Notes under the pieces: generated by a model
Database searches by the model: none
The model's input: only the letters and a program-made list of their open reading frames with translations
What the model was told of the DNA's origin: nothing
Source: Furcasterigmium furcatum
Lineage: Eukaryota > Ascomycota > Sordariomycetes > Glomerellales > Plectosphaerellaceae
Direction of reading: 5' to 3'
Assembly: GCA_001599815.1 (NCBI GenBank)
Contig: BCIA01000002.1
Span: 6,855,626 to 6,919,625 of the forward strand
DNA length: 64,000 nt
Program-made: the position numbers and the translations under genes
In this document: positions 52,092 through 63,426 of the stretch, piece after piece
How positions within the stretch are numbered: position 1 is the first letter of the stretch
Layout: the number at the start of each line of letters is the position of its first letter

Positions 52092-53740
52092 AATCACCTT
52101 GCTCGCCGCCGACCTTTCTCGCATTATTCTCCAACGTCACTGTGAAGTGCTTCAGAGACCTACACAGTTGACGCCCCCGTTGTCAAAATCGACAACACGA
52201 GTTGACATGATATATCTGATCGACCGTGGCACAGTGGCGCTTCACCTGAGGGCTTGGCATCCGGATCCGAGACTCAGGTGTCAAATGTCGTGAACTCATC
52301 CGCAATGTCCTCGATTCGTCCTAACATTTGAACGACCAGCTACGCAGCCACTCCGCCTGCATATGATCAAATCTCCGCGTACATGTAAGCAGCCACATCG
52401 TCACGAGGACGGTTTAAGAGTGGCCATGCCCAGATCTGCAGCCCAGGTCTATACCATGCCAGGATCGGCCCTTGTGCACGAAGCATAAATGTCGACTCAT
52501 GGCGGCTCAAAGTGAACATACACATCCGCCTTTGGCTTTGCGTAAAATGTCCCTTGCCAGATGACTTCTAGATACTACGACTTCAGGGTTATCCTCTCCA
52601 TTGCCTGCACATCGCACTAAATCTTCAGCCACGATAGACTCGTCAGAGGAAAGTTCATTATCAATGGCAGTGTGCAACATATGCACGTGCCAGCCAAGCA
52701 GCTCTCGCGATGGGATACTGGGCCCTTGTGGCGGGGTCTCTAGCTAAACGTGATATTAAATGTTGAAAGTAGGCCACCGAGCCCCTTTAGCCACACTAGA
52801 AGCAGAAGAATTCGGGGTTTCACGACAACGAGCTCCGGCTAATAACAAGACTTTAAATTCCAGCTCCGAGAAGAGAGCAGTCGCTCCGGTGTTCTTCTAA
52901 CTTACTATCTATAATCTATAAGTATCATCCGCAGCAAGCGAAATAGTCGTGGTATTCCCCTTGAAACGCATATAGCCAACCAATAGCGGTTACCGCGGGG
53001 CTAGATTAGCGAAGTCTCTAGGAAGGGTTTATTTAATAGTATAGTACCCGTGTCGTAGCTAGGTCGGGCGCCGGTCGACAGAATATATGCGAGGTCTATC
53101 CCGCAACGGCGAGTACTAGATCGACGTGTCAGAAATAACAGTAAAGGAGTCTGCTATAATCCACAGTGTCTAGCTCCTCTCACAATTGGACGAGCATCAT
53201 GTCGTTGTAGGTCCTTAGAGCCAGGCGCTAGTCATAATATATATCATCCTTAAAAGGGGACCGCACACATTACTATACAACGTAGCTCGCCGTTATTCCG
53301 AGCCCCGTTCTCGGCCAAGTATCTAAAGAGCAAATTCACAGCAGACGGGATGCCAAACGCAATCACACTAGAAAGAAGGTCACAGAGTGCATGGCCGGTC
53401 TAGTGGTACTACCGTCTATAGACGCTTTCTTCACAAGCTTCTCAAAAGTCGATTAGGCAGTCCTTGTACTTACTTCTAGTTTAGTAAGAAGCTATCTTAC
53501 TTCTCTAAAACTTTGAGAAGGGGGTCATCTCAATGAGCTGAGGCTTCATCCTTTCTGCAGCCTATTTGACCACGTGGGGCACATCATAGTATCAAATCAG
53601 GCGTTATATTGGTATCTTCCGGTCAACTACCGCCAAGTGACTCGGGGGCTCAGAGCCACCCTCATCTCGCGTATCCAAAATCAAGTCGTGGTATCAGTTG
53701 CAAACATCCAAAAAGGTGCCCGCCAGCTTTCATTGTCTCG
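52092..53740. other. Gene-free region, 1.65 kb, with degraded repeat DNA
   Basis: No coding frame of note on either strand. From about 52740 to 53520 the sequence is AT/TA-enriched and frame-less (listed separately). The last 200 bp are the 3' flank of the permease gene. Confidence 0.5.
52740..53520. repeat. AT/TA-rich frame-less stretch, probable RIP-degraded repeat
   Basis: Segments such as ACTATCTATAATCTATAAG, CATAATATATATCATCC and GTTTATTTAATAGTATAG lie between GC-rich gene flanks, with no open frame. A small inverted repeat CTTACTTCTAGTTTAGTAAG is at about 53469. Typical of mutated transposon remnants; no terminal repeats or domains survive. Confidence 0.45.
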
Positions 53741-55708
53741 TTACAGCCTCTTGTCCCGAAGCTCGCCAGGGGGCGTCTCGTCGCCCGCCTGGACCTTGTT
53801 CTCGTAGGCATTCTCCTCGTCGTAGAGACCGGGGCGGTTGACAGAGTGGTCCGCGCCGTAGGCGACGGTGACCTCGTCGACGTCCTGGCCGACCTCCATC
53901 CACTTGTCGCTGACGGCCGGGATGGGGGAGAAGCGGCAGCAGAGGTAGTAGACGGTAGAGGAGACGATGAAGCCCGTGAAGAAGTTGATGCGGTAGATAT
54001 AGATGGCGCCAATGGGGACGTTTTGGGCACCGACGGCGTCGGCGAAACCTACCACGTTGATGAGAATACCGGCGATGTAGGCAGCGTATGCGCGCCAGTG
54101 GAAGCCGAAGGTGAAGTAGTAGGAGCTGTTCTTCTTGGCGCTGTAAAGATCCTCGAGCACCAGGTAGCCCTTGCGGACCCAGTAGTAGTCCGAGATCATG
54201 ACGCCGGCGATGGACGACAGGAAAACGCTGTATGCGGACAGGTAGGTGGTGAACTGGTTCGCGCTGGTGAGCAGCGTCCAGGGGCACATGGCCAGACCGA
54301 TGGCGGCGCAGACATATCCACCGCGACGGATGTTGATGAATCTGGGGACGAGGGCCGTCATGTCCGTGCCGGCCGATACCGAGTTGGCAGCAATGTTGGT
54401 TCCCAACTGGGCCAGCGCAAACGATAAGCCCAGGAGGAAGATGGCAAAGCGTTCTCCAGAGCCTCCGTCATTGATAAACTCATCGAGCACGTCGATAGGG
54501 TCCCAGATAACCTTATTATAGATAAGGCCCGACGCGGAGGACACGAAGATGCCGATCAACGACGTCAGCGCAAAACCGATGGGGATCGTGAACAACTGCG
54601 ACCAGAAGGCATCCTTTGGTTTGCCTGCGAAGCGACTGAAGTCGGGATCATTAACGATTAATGTGGCGAAGTTAGCGATCGAGGACATAATTCCTTGAAC
54701 AAATGCCCAAGACCATTCTTCTCCCGACTTTGTGGCGGGTTGGCGGATGATGGGGCCGACACCGCCGGCGCGGACGACGGCCCAGATGAGGAACGCGATT
54801 CCCGCGACGGGGACGACGAAGGACTTGACGGTAAACAGGTGACGAATCTGATGGACGGGGAACCAGATGGCCGGGAGTGAGAACAGCCAGAAGAGGAAGA
54901 AGGACACGAAGCGTGCCGTGCTGGTGCCGGAGTCTTCGCCGAAGGTATCGGGAATATTGCCCTAAACTACGATCAGCGGTGTCCATCACGGAGAGAAGCA
55001 GTTAACAATCATACAAAGTTCGTCCAGATGGAGCGGATCATGACATAGACGCAGTTTCCGCCGATGTAGGCTTGGACACCGTACCAGACGCAAGCTGTGG
55101 TGATAGTCAGCGGAGTTTCTTCGACACGAGGAATCTCGAGGAGGCAAGGATGAAACTTACCCATGGCGGTTCGGTTGAAGACGGGCCACAAGCCGCCCCA
55201 GATGCCAAAGGAAGATCTGCTGACGACGGGGTAGCTGATGTGGTAGACGGCACCGATGCGGCCCGTCAGCACGACGAAGCAGCCGGCAACGAAATAGCCG
55301 ATCCAGACACAGAGCCACGCCTGCCACCAGTTGAGGCCGGCGACGACCATGGAGGAACCTGTTTTCTGTCAGCGAGATTGAACTCTCGTGATATAAGTGC
55401 GTCTGGGCTAACTCACCAATCATCCATGTGTTGATGTTGAAGCAATCAGCGACCCAGAAGCCGACAAAGTTCCAGGGGCCCCAGACTCGGCGGGCGACTT
55501 CAACAGGCTTCAAATCCTCGTTGATAAGCTATCCATCGGGTCGAGTCAGCTCATGAACGGCACAGGGGCTACTTGAGCTCAGGGGACATACCATGAGCTG
55601 CCCAGTGGACAGACCGGGCTCCGTCTCTGCCACGGCGAGCTTGTTGGCCCAGTACTTGACCTTGGAGCCAGCAGCCCGCTGGCGGATCTGAGGTTCGTCG
55701 GTCTCCAT
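53741..55708 (-). CDS. NCS1-family nucleobase/allantoin permease (Fur-type), 5 exons
   Basis: Exons 55708-55592, 55528-55417, 55358-55161, 55094-55015 and 54961-53741 (introns 63, 58, 66, 53 nt) give 575 aa. NCS1 signatures of the FUR4/FurD-DAL4 group: [21 protein letters not shown] (the first segment, NxDxxPxxxxxRxWxxxxF), [49 protein letters not shown] and, in helix 6, [17 protein letters not shown] (NDPDFSRFA). Twelve helices are expected; the C-terminal tail is hydrophilic with Lys residues suitable for ubiquitin-dependent turnover. Likely proton symport of uracil, allantoin, uridine or a related compound; the substrate cannot be chosen by reading. The N-terminal tail is short. Confidence 0.93.
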
Positions 55709-58108
55709 TTTGCAGCTTCCGGTTTGGGACTGTGGGGGGGAGACTTTTTCTCTCGCGAGGTGGACTTGAGACAGGGGAGGAATGCGGTCAGCTTTAAAGA
55801 GGGCTGGCAGGTCTCAGATGCAGCAATGACGGTATCCACGTGAGGAGGACAAGAGGAGTAGCTGAAGATCAGGTCGAGGTGAGCCAGGCCGGTTGCGTAC
55901 GACTGGCTGGGTCTCAGCAGGGAACCGACGGTTGAGATCTGCAGCTCCAACGGCCGTTGCAGGACAATGACAGAGATGACCTTGGCGATCGGCGGCGCTG
56001 GAAGAGGGTCCCTGAGGGAAAGATTGGGGGCAGGTTGCACGAGACTCGGACCAGGACTATGCGGTGAGGATCTGGGGATGGCCTCTCTTAAGTACTACTA
56101 CAGCGACGAGGACGAAAACGGGGACCAGGGGCCAAGCTTCGTGCGTGGTGCGATGTCGGTCGCCGCTGGATCAATCTCCTCCCCCGGATCCCAAGAAGCC
56201 AAGGCGAGGAAACGCTGATATCAACCGGTGCTGGTCCGACTGTCGAGTCCCCCACACCGGCCCCTGGTCGCGTGGATCGCCAGATTAAGGTTGATGGCAC
56301 CGCCCCAGGAACATTCGACCCTGCTGTGACGTCCAGAGAGATGGCCGCCGGCGAGCTCGACAAGGGTCTGCCATCTTCGCGGAGGAGGGGTCGGCAGAGG
56401 GTGCAGCGCTGATATCGGCCAGGCCGTGATTGACTGCTGAGGTCGACGAGGAGAGGACGTCCGGCCCCAGGTGATGCGAGGTGTTGCAGGGCCAAGGACG
56501 CCGGCTCACGTTCGCGCAACGCTGCATCTCCCCGGCACTGACGCTCTAGCTGACGAGGCAGCGGACAAGCTTTGGGGCATGTAATTGGCTCCCGAGCGCT
56601 CCTGCCCGGCACCTTATCGCTGGATCTGTCAGTCCACCCTCGGAAGGAGCAACGGGTGGCGCGCTGGAGATAGCAGCGGATCCTTCCAAGCTTCGTCCCA
56701 GGGGCGGGCTAGCAGGGTTGCAGGGTCCCCCAGGCGCCTTATCGCTGGGTCCATTCCCCGGGGAGCGCTCTAGATATGTATTACTCGATCTCATCGAGTC
56801 AACTCCCAATCCCAATCCCCATCATCCATCCCATCCATCCCATCCATCAGCAGCTACCGGCAAAGCTATGCTCCCGCCCAGCCCGCCGCCCCGTCGCCTC
56901 TCCCGAAAAGCACAGTGACGACAAACGTGGCTTGGCTCCTTGGGGAATAGCCTGCCGATCTCGTCGCCGTCGCCCTCTGCTGATACTGGTCCGACTCGCC
57001 TCTGGCGTCGCACAACGTCCGTCCCGAAATCCGCGAGGAAAGACTGACGCCCGGTCTGGTCTGGTCCACAGCGTCGTTTCATTTGATTATCGCTATCACT
57101 CGGCGAGGAAACGCGGCTGGGGAGAAGCGTCCTCACCACCACACGCTGCGGGCGCTGTCGGAAATCTCGTCACCGAACCAGGCACACACGGCTTGGCCGT
57201 GGTCGACAAAGTCCCCTGTGCCCAGCTTCGATGCAGCTTGGCCACGCCGCCGGCCAAGTTTTGGGGTTCAATATCTCCTAGGCCCGAGTGCCGCAGCAAC
57301 CAGCAGGACGAGAGTAGGCCCGGTCTGACACCGGTGTCGACCCCTCGGCAACCATCCGCGAGGTCGGGCCCTCCTTCATCTCACATCTCGAGAGCAGCAG
57401 AGGACACACCCTCGCATCGCGCGCTACGACACGCCACCTGCAGCGGGGGTTTTCGCGTTGCATCTCTTCTTGGCCAAGGGTCGGTCCTGCGGCGGGCCTC
57501 GATCTCGGGTCCAGCCAGACACTCCACCAGGGATTACTCGATTCGAAGTTGTCAAGGGCTGGGCATCACTACCACCATGCATCTCCCGCATGGCGGAGAG
57601 ACATGATGCTAACCCCTTCTGAGACCTGCTTTAGTCACCGCATTGCGCACATGGGCCTGGACTCCGAGCAGCAGATACCACCTTGCACCCTTTCGAGGCA
57701 GAGGGGTATTTCTTGCTGTCAGTATCGATCACTCGGGTCGGAAATTACATGGCCGTGCTACGTTGCCTTTGAGATGGGTCTTCCTTGGAGCTAACATGAG
57801 TCGGTTCGACAGCCACTCCAGCCACCACAAGGTGAAGAGTGAGATCATATCGATCGCGTGAGGCTCGACTGGAATCCTCATGGATGTGGTTGTTCCCACG
57901 ACGATCGATCCTCATGATACACACATGTCGAGAGGCCGGCTTTCAACTGAGGCTCGATCTTCGGTCCCTTTCGTACACTCTCACGGAGAACGGTACAAGC
58001 ACCCCCCTCATTTTCAGCCGCTCGGTAGGTCCAATTGGATGTCTATTTTGACTGCCATGCTGCGATGACATACCCAAGGTTCTTTCTATTTCCTTACTTC
58101 CCGGCTAC
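55709..58108. other. Gene-poor region, 2.4 kb
   Basis: Long frames here (for example 56776-57606) are proline/arginine-rich and carry no domain. A short minisatellite of CCATCCCATC units lies at 56824-56848. 57840-58050 contains TCGATC-rich unique sequence. I see no supportable gene. Confidence 0.45.
56824..56848. repeat. Short CCATC/CCCATC microsatellite
   Basis: ATCCATCCCATCCATCCCAT and so on, 2.5 copies of a 10-bp unit, in non-coding sequence. Confidence 0.7.
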
Positions 58109-59247
58109 TTACTTGTCCTCGCCGCCGAGATACCGGTACACGACCGAAAAGTCCCGGCCCTTGCACCGTGCCTCCTTCTCCGCGTTATCGTACACCTCCT
58201 TCGCCTTCTCCGCCAGCTCGAGCCTCGCCCCAGCTTCGCGCGCCGCGACCATGGCCAGGCCGAGGTCCTTCTTCATCAGGCCGATGCCGAAGCCGCCCGA
58301 GTAGTCCCTGCCGGCGGGCGACCCCTCGACGACGCCGGCGACCGGGTTGTTGATCTCGCTCGGCCAACACTTGCCTGTGCTGACGTTGATGACGCCCGCG
58401 AGGGCCTTGGGGTCGAGGCCCCAGCGGATGCCGAGGTTCATGGCCTCGGCGGTGGCGATGTTGTTGAGGGCCAGGAGGTAGTTGTTGGCGAGCTTGGCGG
58501 AGAGACCGGCGCCCTGGTCGCCGCAGTGGAGGACGCGCTTGCCCATGCGCAGGAGGACGGGCTCGGCGCGGGAGAGGACCGAGGCCGGCGCGCCGAGCAT
58601 GAAGGTCAGGGTGCCGGCCGTGGCGCCGACGACGCCGCCGGACATGGGGGCGTCGACGAAGGTGCCCGCGGAGGAGGCGGAGGCGGCGACGGCGCGGGAG
58701 GTGGAGGGGTCGATGGTCGAGCAGTCGATGAAGAGGCGGTCGGCGCGGCCTGACGGGAGGGAGGAGAGGATGGTCTCGTAGACGGACTTGACGTGCTGCG
58801 GCTCGGGGAGGACGGTGATGATGGTGTCCTGGTATGGTTAGCGCATGGCCGCTGGGGACGGGCGCCAGGACTGAGCTGATATTCCTGGCCTGGGAAGTTC
58901 AGACGTACCGCTTCACTTGATGCCTCGGCCGCCGTTGTCGCGATGTGCACCTTGGCGCCGCCCGCCTGGCCCTTCTCCATCTCGGCCTTCAGGCTGGCCG
59001 CGGCATCCTTGTTGATGTCGAAGATGCTGATCGAGTCGCTCGGGGGCAGCTTGGCCTGGAGATTGCGGGCCATTTGGTAGCCCTGAGCTTGTTAGACCAG
59101 AGAGCAGAGGTGCTGCGCAGCAACAGGGTAACGTACCATCTGTCCGAGGCCGATGAAGCCGTACTTGTCGAGGCGGCGGGCGGACGTCGCAAAGCCGCGC
59201 CGCGGGGCACGCAGCGCGAGCCGCAGTCTGTGAGCGTTGGGCGGCAT
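58109..59247 (-). CDS. Mitochondrial 3-hydroxyisobutyrate dehydrogenase, 3 exons
   Basis: Exons 59247-59137, 59082-58909 and 58828-58109 (introns 54 and 80 nt, the latter with GCTAACC branch) give 334 aa. The N-terminus is a mitochondrial targeting type: Arg/Ala/Leu-rich, no acids for about 27 residues. It then enters the NAD motif YGFIGLGQMG completed by splicing into YQMARNL. DAPMSGGVVGATAGTLTFM is the substrate-binding signature. GDQGAGLSAKLANNYLLALN carries the catalytic-site Lys and the NN pair. The C-terminal DYSGGFGIGLMKKDLGLA fits the family. Reaction: oxidation of 3-hydroxyisobutyrate to methylmalonate semialdehyde in valine breakdown. No other valine gene is adjacent. Confidence 0.95.
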
Positions 59248-60025
59248 TGTGGTCTGTTGTTCGATCACCGGGTCCGGGGGGCGTATTTGATCGTGTGCTT
59301 CCGTAGCTATCCTGGCCTCGGCCGACTTTTACCAGCAAGAAGGGAGAAATGACGGATGCAAGACATGAAGCTCTGTGGCAGAAACCATGGCGGTTGCGGG
59401 GGGNGGNTACTGTTACCCGGAAAGCCGGCCATTGCCGGTCGTAGCCATCGCCTTGCCGCGGGCAGCTCTTGGAGACGGCCCCGCTAGCCACTGGGACGCC
59501 GTGGGGAAGCGGGACACTCCCAAATGCGGAGGGCTGACTGTGACGCTTCCAGGTTGCCCCTTGGCCCAGCCTGGAACTTCCCCATCTTTTTTTCCCATGT
59601 CACGAATTCACGATCAAATCCTGTACGCGCTTCATATGGAGGGAAGGGTTTGAAGGAAAGACCCGAGACCATTTATTCGTGGCTCCGTGTGCTATCCCTT
59701 GCTCGCGGAGAAAGGCAACCCCTTCCATGGTCTGGCGAACGGCCACAGAGGAACACTGCCAGTGCTCCCTGGAATCTGGGTCCTCGAGGGACTAGACCAC
59801 CTGGTCATGGAATCCATTGGCCCCTCCCGCCCTCGATGATAGGACGTCAAACCGTTGAATAAGTTGCTCGTAACCGAGCTTTGCCTGGCTCGCTGTGGAT
59901 GGCGGTGCATTGTTGGGGAAGCGAAGGGGTCGACGAAGACTCCATCCAATATCAATGATGGACTGCCCCAAGCAAAGTCACAAAACCGACGCCTCCCATG
60001 AGCCACCCCCTCACCCCCTGTTCGC
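59248..60025. other. Intergenic, 0.8 kb, with two unresolved bases
   Basis: Promoter side of the dehydrogenase gene. Bases 59404 and 59407 are N in a G-run (GGGGNGGNTAC), so this homopolymer-rich spot was not resolved in the assembly. No gene. Confidence 0.5.
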
Positions 60026-60541
60026 TCAATCGCCGGACTCCTGAGGGCTTTCGGGCCAGAGGTTTGCGCCTGTACCATTACTCATGGCTTCGTCAAGGCG
60101 TCTTGGTCTTGAGCTTTCGGGGAGGGTTGCGCCTGTACCACTCATCATAGCTTCGTCAAGACGTTTTGGCCTTGAGCTCCAAGCATTGTAATAACGTCTT
60201 GAGATTTCGGGGAGGGTTGCGCCTGTACCACTCATCATAGCTTCGTCAAGACGTGTTCGTCTTGGGCTCAAAGCCTCGTAATAACGCCTTGTTTGTTTGG
60301 GGAGGTTTGCGCCCAGATAATCCATCATAGCTTTGTGAAGATATCTTGATCTTTCGGGCCAGAGGATTGCGCCGAGATCATTCCCCATAGCTTCGTGGAG
60401 ACGTTCTATGAGGCGACGCGACCTCAGTAGATTCGTCGTTCCGTACCTCATCTTCCACCCTCGGTACCCGCAGGCCACGTTGTCATTGAAAGAATAGACA
60501 TGCAGGCCCGACACTGATTCACCTACTCTCCACGAGGACAT
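60026..60541 (-). CDS. Possible tandem-repeat protein, 171 aa
   Basis: Minus-strand frame from the ATG at 60541, open further upstream without another ATG. Residues 1-45 are non-repetitive. The remainder is an array of repeats with the core RLDEAMMSGTGATLPE(I/S)SR, often followed by RYY(N/E)A. The encoding DNA repeats (next entry) have spacings of 63, 90, 90 and 60 bp, all multiples of three, so the frame survives every repeat junction. That is unlikely for a non-coding minisatellite and is the main support for a gene. No known repeat family is recognised; no signal peptide or membrane helix is visible. An upstream exon is possible. Confidence 0.42.
   Translation of the reverse strand: MSSWRVGESVSGLHVYSFNDNVACGYRGWKMRYGTTNLLRSRRLIERLHEAMGNDLGAILWPERSRYLHKAMMDYLGANLPKQTRRYYEALSPRRTRLDEAMMSGTGATLPEISRRYYNAWSSRPKRLDEAMMSGTGATLPESSRPRRLDEAMSNGTGANLWPESPQESGD
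60064..60420. repeat. Minisatellite, about 5 diverged units of 60-90 bp
   Basis: The landmark TTGCGCC recurs at 60064, 60127, 60217, 60307 and 60367. Units at 60121 and 60211 share GGAGGGTTGCGCCTGTACCA and the next 23 bases exactly, so at least one duplication is recent; the flanking units are more diverged. Confidence 0.85.
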
Positions 60542-62049
60542 GCTAGCCACAGAAGTTGTGATGTGCGGCGACTCGGTTGGTGTGTATGGTGAAGTATGGT
60601 GGCTCGTGCTGGGAGTCGTCAGACTATTCAAATAGCCTGGCGGTAAGTGGCAGGGAAAAGCTTACATCACAATGAGAACTCTGAGATGCTGCAGTAGCCG
60701 AGAAGGTACCGTGCCGAATACATCCTATTTTACTTGTGAGCAGCGTATCCTGTCTCTTCGTCGACAGCCCTGTGGCGTACCGGTTCTCTTCTCCTCAGGG
60801 CGGAGGCGAACTGTGTGAGAACTCGAACCTCAGAGGCAAGCTGCTCATTCGCAGGAGCTTTATAAATGAAGAGGATTGCAAGTGGGCTGCCGTCGGCGGT
60901 GACAGTAGAGACAGATCCCCGGCATCGCTCCTCGTAGCCACTGTCGCCGACGCTGGGGATTGAGGCGGCCCATCGAACCTGCTGCGCCCACTCGTCAGCC
61001 TCCAACCTTCAAGTCCGCAGGAATTGGCAAGCACTTACGAGCCCGAGCGGAGAGCGAGGGTGTGTGTGATTGCGGTGGCCAGCAACCGAGAGCGGCGTGA
61101 GGAGCGACCTGGCTTTGACGACTCCGGATGAAGCACGACACGCGAGTGCTCTGGACACGGGCCATGTGCACCGCATTGTACAGTATGTCAGATCCCGGCT
61201 CTTCGCCACCACCCCGTTGCTTGATCCTGCAATTCTGATCAGGTCATGTGGGAGCCCTTGCCTGTCCGTAGCGGTCGCCAGGGAGTGAAGGGAGTGAAGG
61301 GTTGACCTCTGAACACAACGCTCAGCCTGAGCGGCACGCGGTTCGGTTGAACGGTCACGTCCGGTCACACCGCCCCGTAACGGACCGTCAGCCACCGGAA
61401 TTGTCAGCACCGTGCAGCGGGGTCATTACACTGTGTCTCGGCCGACAGGGGCGGACATCTTTGCGTGACCTCTTGCCGCGAAAGGGGTTACTACAGATAT
61501 CCAGTTTGCCCAGCGACGTTGTATTGCGTCGACTGTGGTAGCGGAGACATGCTATGATTCCGCACAGCATCCCGAGTTGGCCACACGAGACGTCCGGCAT
61601 TGGCAGACTCTCCCCCGCTGTGAGCCCGGTGGGCCGGGCCCGAACGACGCCGCATCGCCGAGTCACTCCGGTGGTACTGCTTATTCGTCTCATATTCCTA
61701 TGGCCAGCGACCAAAGGTGCCAGCCTACCTGATAGCACAGCAATCCCTCCAGCTATGTAGTGCGTCATAAACCAGACTCGGATGAACAAAGGAAAAGGGG
61801 GGCGGGCCGCGCCGAGGCATCGGCCCAGAATATGAATAAAGGGGTATGGACAAAAAAGGGGTAGAGAATACGTATGAACCGTCCGCGGATCCCCCCAGAG
61901 CAAACACCGTTTCTTTCTTTCCGTCTCCTTCCAGTGCAAAAACCGACGGCCTTCAACCGCTCTATCCTTCCTACAATTCTTCTTCTTCCCTCCACAGCGT
62001 CGTCCGGTAGACGGCCTCCCTCCCCGCAACGCCCTCGACCTGGGGGCAC
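60542..62049. other. Gene-poor region, 1.5 kb
   Basis: No gene supported. The large minus-strand frame at 61388-62110 is arginine-rich, lacks family features and lies in the BQT4 3' region. Confidence 0.45.
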
Positions 62050-63426
62050 TTAGAAAATCCCCATAAGATAAGTACTTAACGCGCTGCGAGATAGTTAGCC
62101 GGCGGTCCATGTCAAATGTCGTTTTCGAGTGCTTACCCGAGAGCCACGGTGGCGCTCAGTCCCACCAGCGCCCTGTTCCGCACCCGCTCCTTCTTGAGCT
62201 GTACGTTGGGCTTGGTCCTCTTGTTGCTGCGCTCCGCCTCGCCCTCCTCCTTCGAGACCTCGTCGACAGCAGTGATGTCCTCGGCCTTGCGCTTCGACTT
62301 GGCGGCGGTCGTCTCCTCGGCGTCCTCCTGAGGCTGGTTCGCGGCCTCGACCATCTTCTTGGCCTCGGCGATCATGCGCGCGGTCTCCTCCGCCGTCGGG
62401 GGCTCGGTGCTGGCCAGGGGCAGCTCCAGGGCGACAGCGGTGTGCTTGACCTCGTGTCCCTCGTCGTCGATCTTGATGTCCTGCTCGACGGAGACCTTGA
62501 CCTTTTGCTCTTCCTCCTTAGCCTCCAGGACGACTGCCGGCTCCGACTCGACCACGCTGGTTTCTGTGACGGCCTCGGCGACCCTGTCCTCCTCGATGAC
62601 GCCGTTGATTTCCGCCTTGGCCGTGGTCACGGTAGCAAGAGCGGGAGGGTTGGGGAGATCGACGGACTCCGACTTGGCCTTGCGCTTGCGGGGCGTCTTC
62701 ACTGGCCGAGGCGCGGGCAGCTTGGTAGGGCTGGCTGAGCGGCGAGTCCGCATGCTACGCGGAAGGGACGTCGGCGTCGGGGGCGCGATCTGCAGGGCCG
62801 ACTTGGCCAGGTCAAACTTGGGAGGGGCGGAGATCTTCTTGGGAGGGCTGTCCGACTGGCTCGAGACGGCGATGGGGGCCGGGTCCAGCAGCGCCTGGAT
62901 CCAGGGGACGACCTTGTACTCCTCGGCAAGCTTGAGGGCGTGCTCGGGGGAGATCCAGACGTTTCCGGCGGTCTCCTCGGGGCTGGTAGACTCGAGAGAC
63001 TTGATGTACCTGCGCTCGGTCTCCTCCTCGCTGGCCTCGGCGTAGGGGAAGGTGGCCTTGAACATGCCGGTGGCGGAGACGTAGCCGTCGTGGCTGCGGC
63101 GCATCAAGAAGTAGCTGTTGGGGCTCGACTTGAAGATGCCGGAAACGATGCCCTTCGGGAGGGGCGCGCGCAGGTGGGCGTAGTCAAAGACGCCGAGGGC
63201 GGAGGTGTCGCTCTCGGGCTGGTTGACCATCTTAGCCGTCAGCTGGGTCTGTCCGAGGCGGCGGCGCGAGACGAGGTCCTGGTCTATCTGAGTGTGAGCT
63301 ACATCGCGCGCGGACGAACGGTATCACCACGGGCGGCATACATTGGGGGACATCCTCGAGCATGAGGGGGTTGTGCTTGGCCGGCAGAGGGCGCTGCTCG
63401 ATGGAGGTGGTCACGGACGCAGGCAT
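62050..63426 (-). CDS. BQT4: Bouquet formation protein Bqt4 (APSES/KilA-N-like, C-terminal membrane anchor), 3 exons
   Basis: Exons 63426-63342, 63283-62137 and 62083-62050 (introns 58 and 53 nt, the latter with GCTAAC branch) give 421 aa. The spliced N-terminus has the family run SRRRLGQTQL, and LGVFDYAHLRAPLPKGIVSG leads into an APSES/KilA-N-type fold (SSPNSYFLMRRSHDGYVSAT; GMFKATFPYAEASEEE; VWISPEHALKLAEEY). Residues about 150-390 are charged and disordered with a basic PRKRKAKSE patch. The 34-nt last exon is essential: it finishes a tail-anchor helix, LVGLSATVALGALSTYLMGI. In fission yeast Bqt4 anchors telomeres to the inner nuclear membrane and is needed for the meiotic bouquet. Without the last exon the frame would stop in mid-helix. 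Confidence 0.92.

Noticed and set aside
56776..57606. 276-codon plus-strand frame
   Set aside because: Composition is Ser/Pro/Arg-rich, it runs through a CCATC microsatellite, and no motif, splice logic or family resemblance supports it.
61388..62110. 240-codon minus-strand frame
   Set aside because: It overlaps the terminal intron and last exon of BQT4 in a different frame and has an arginine-rich, domain-free translation.
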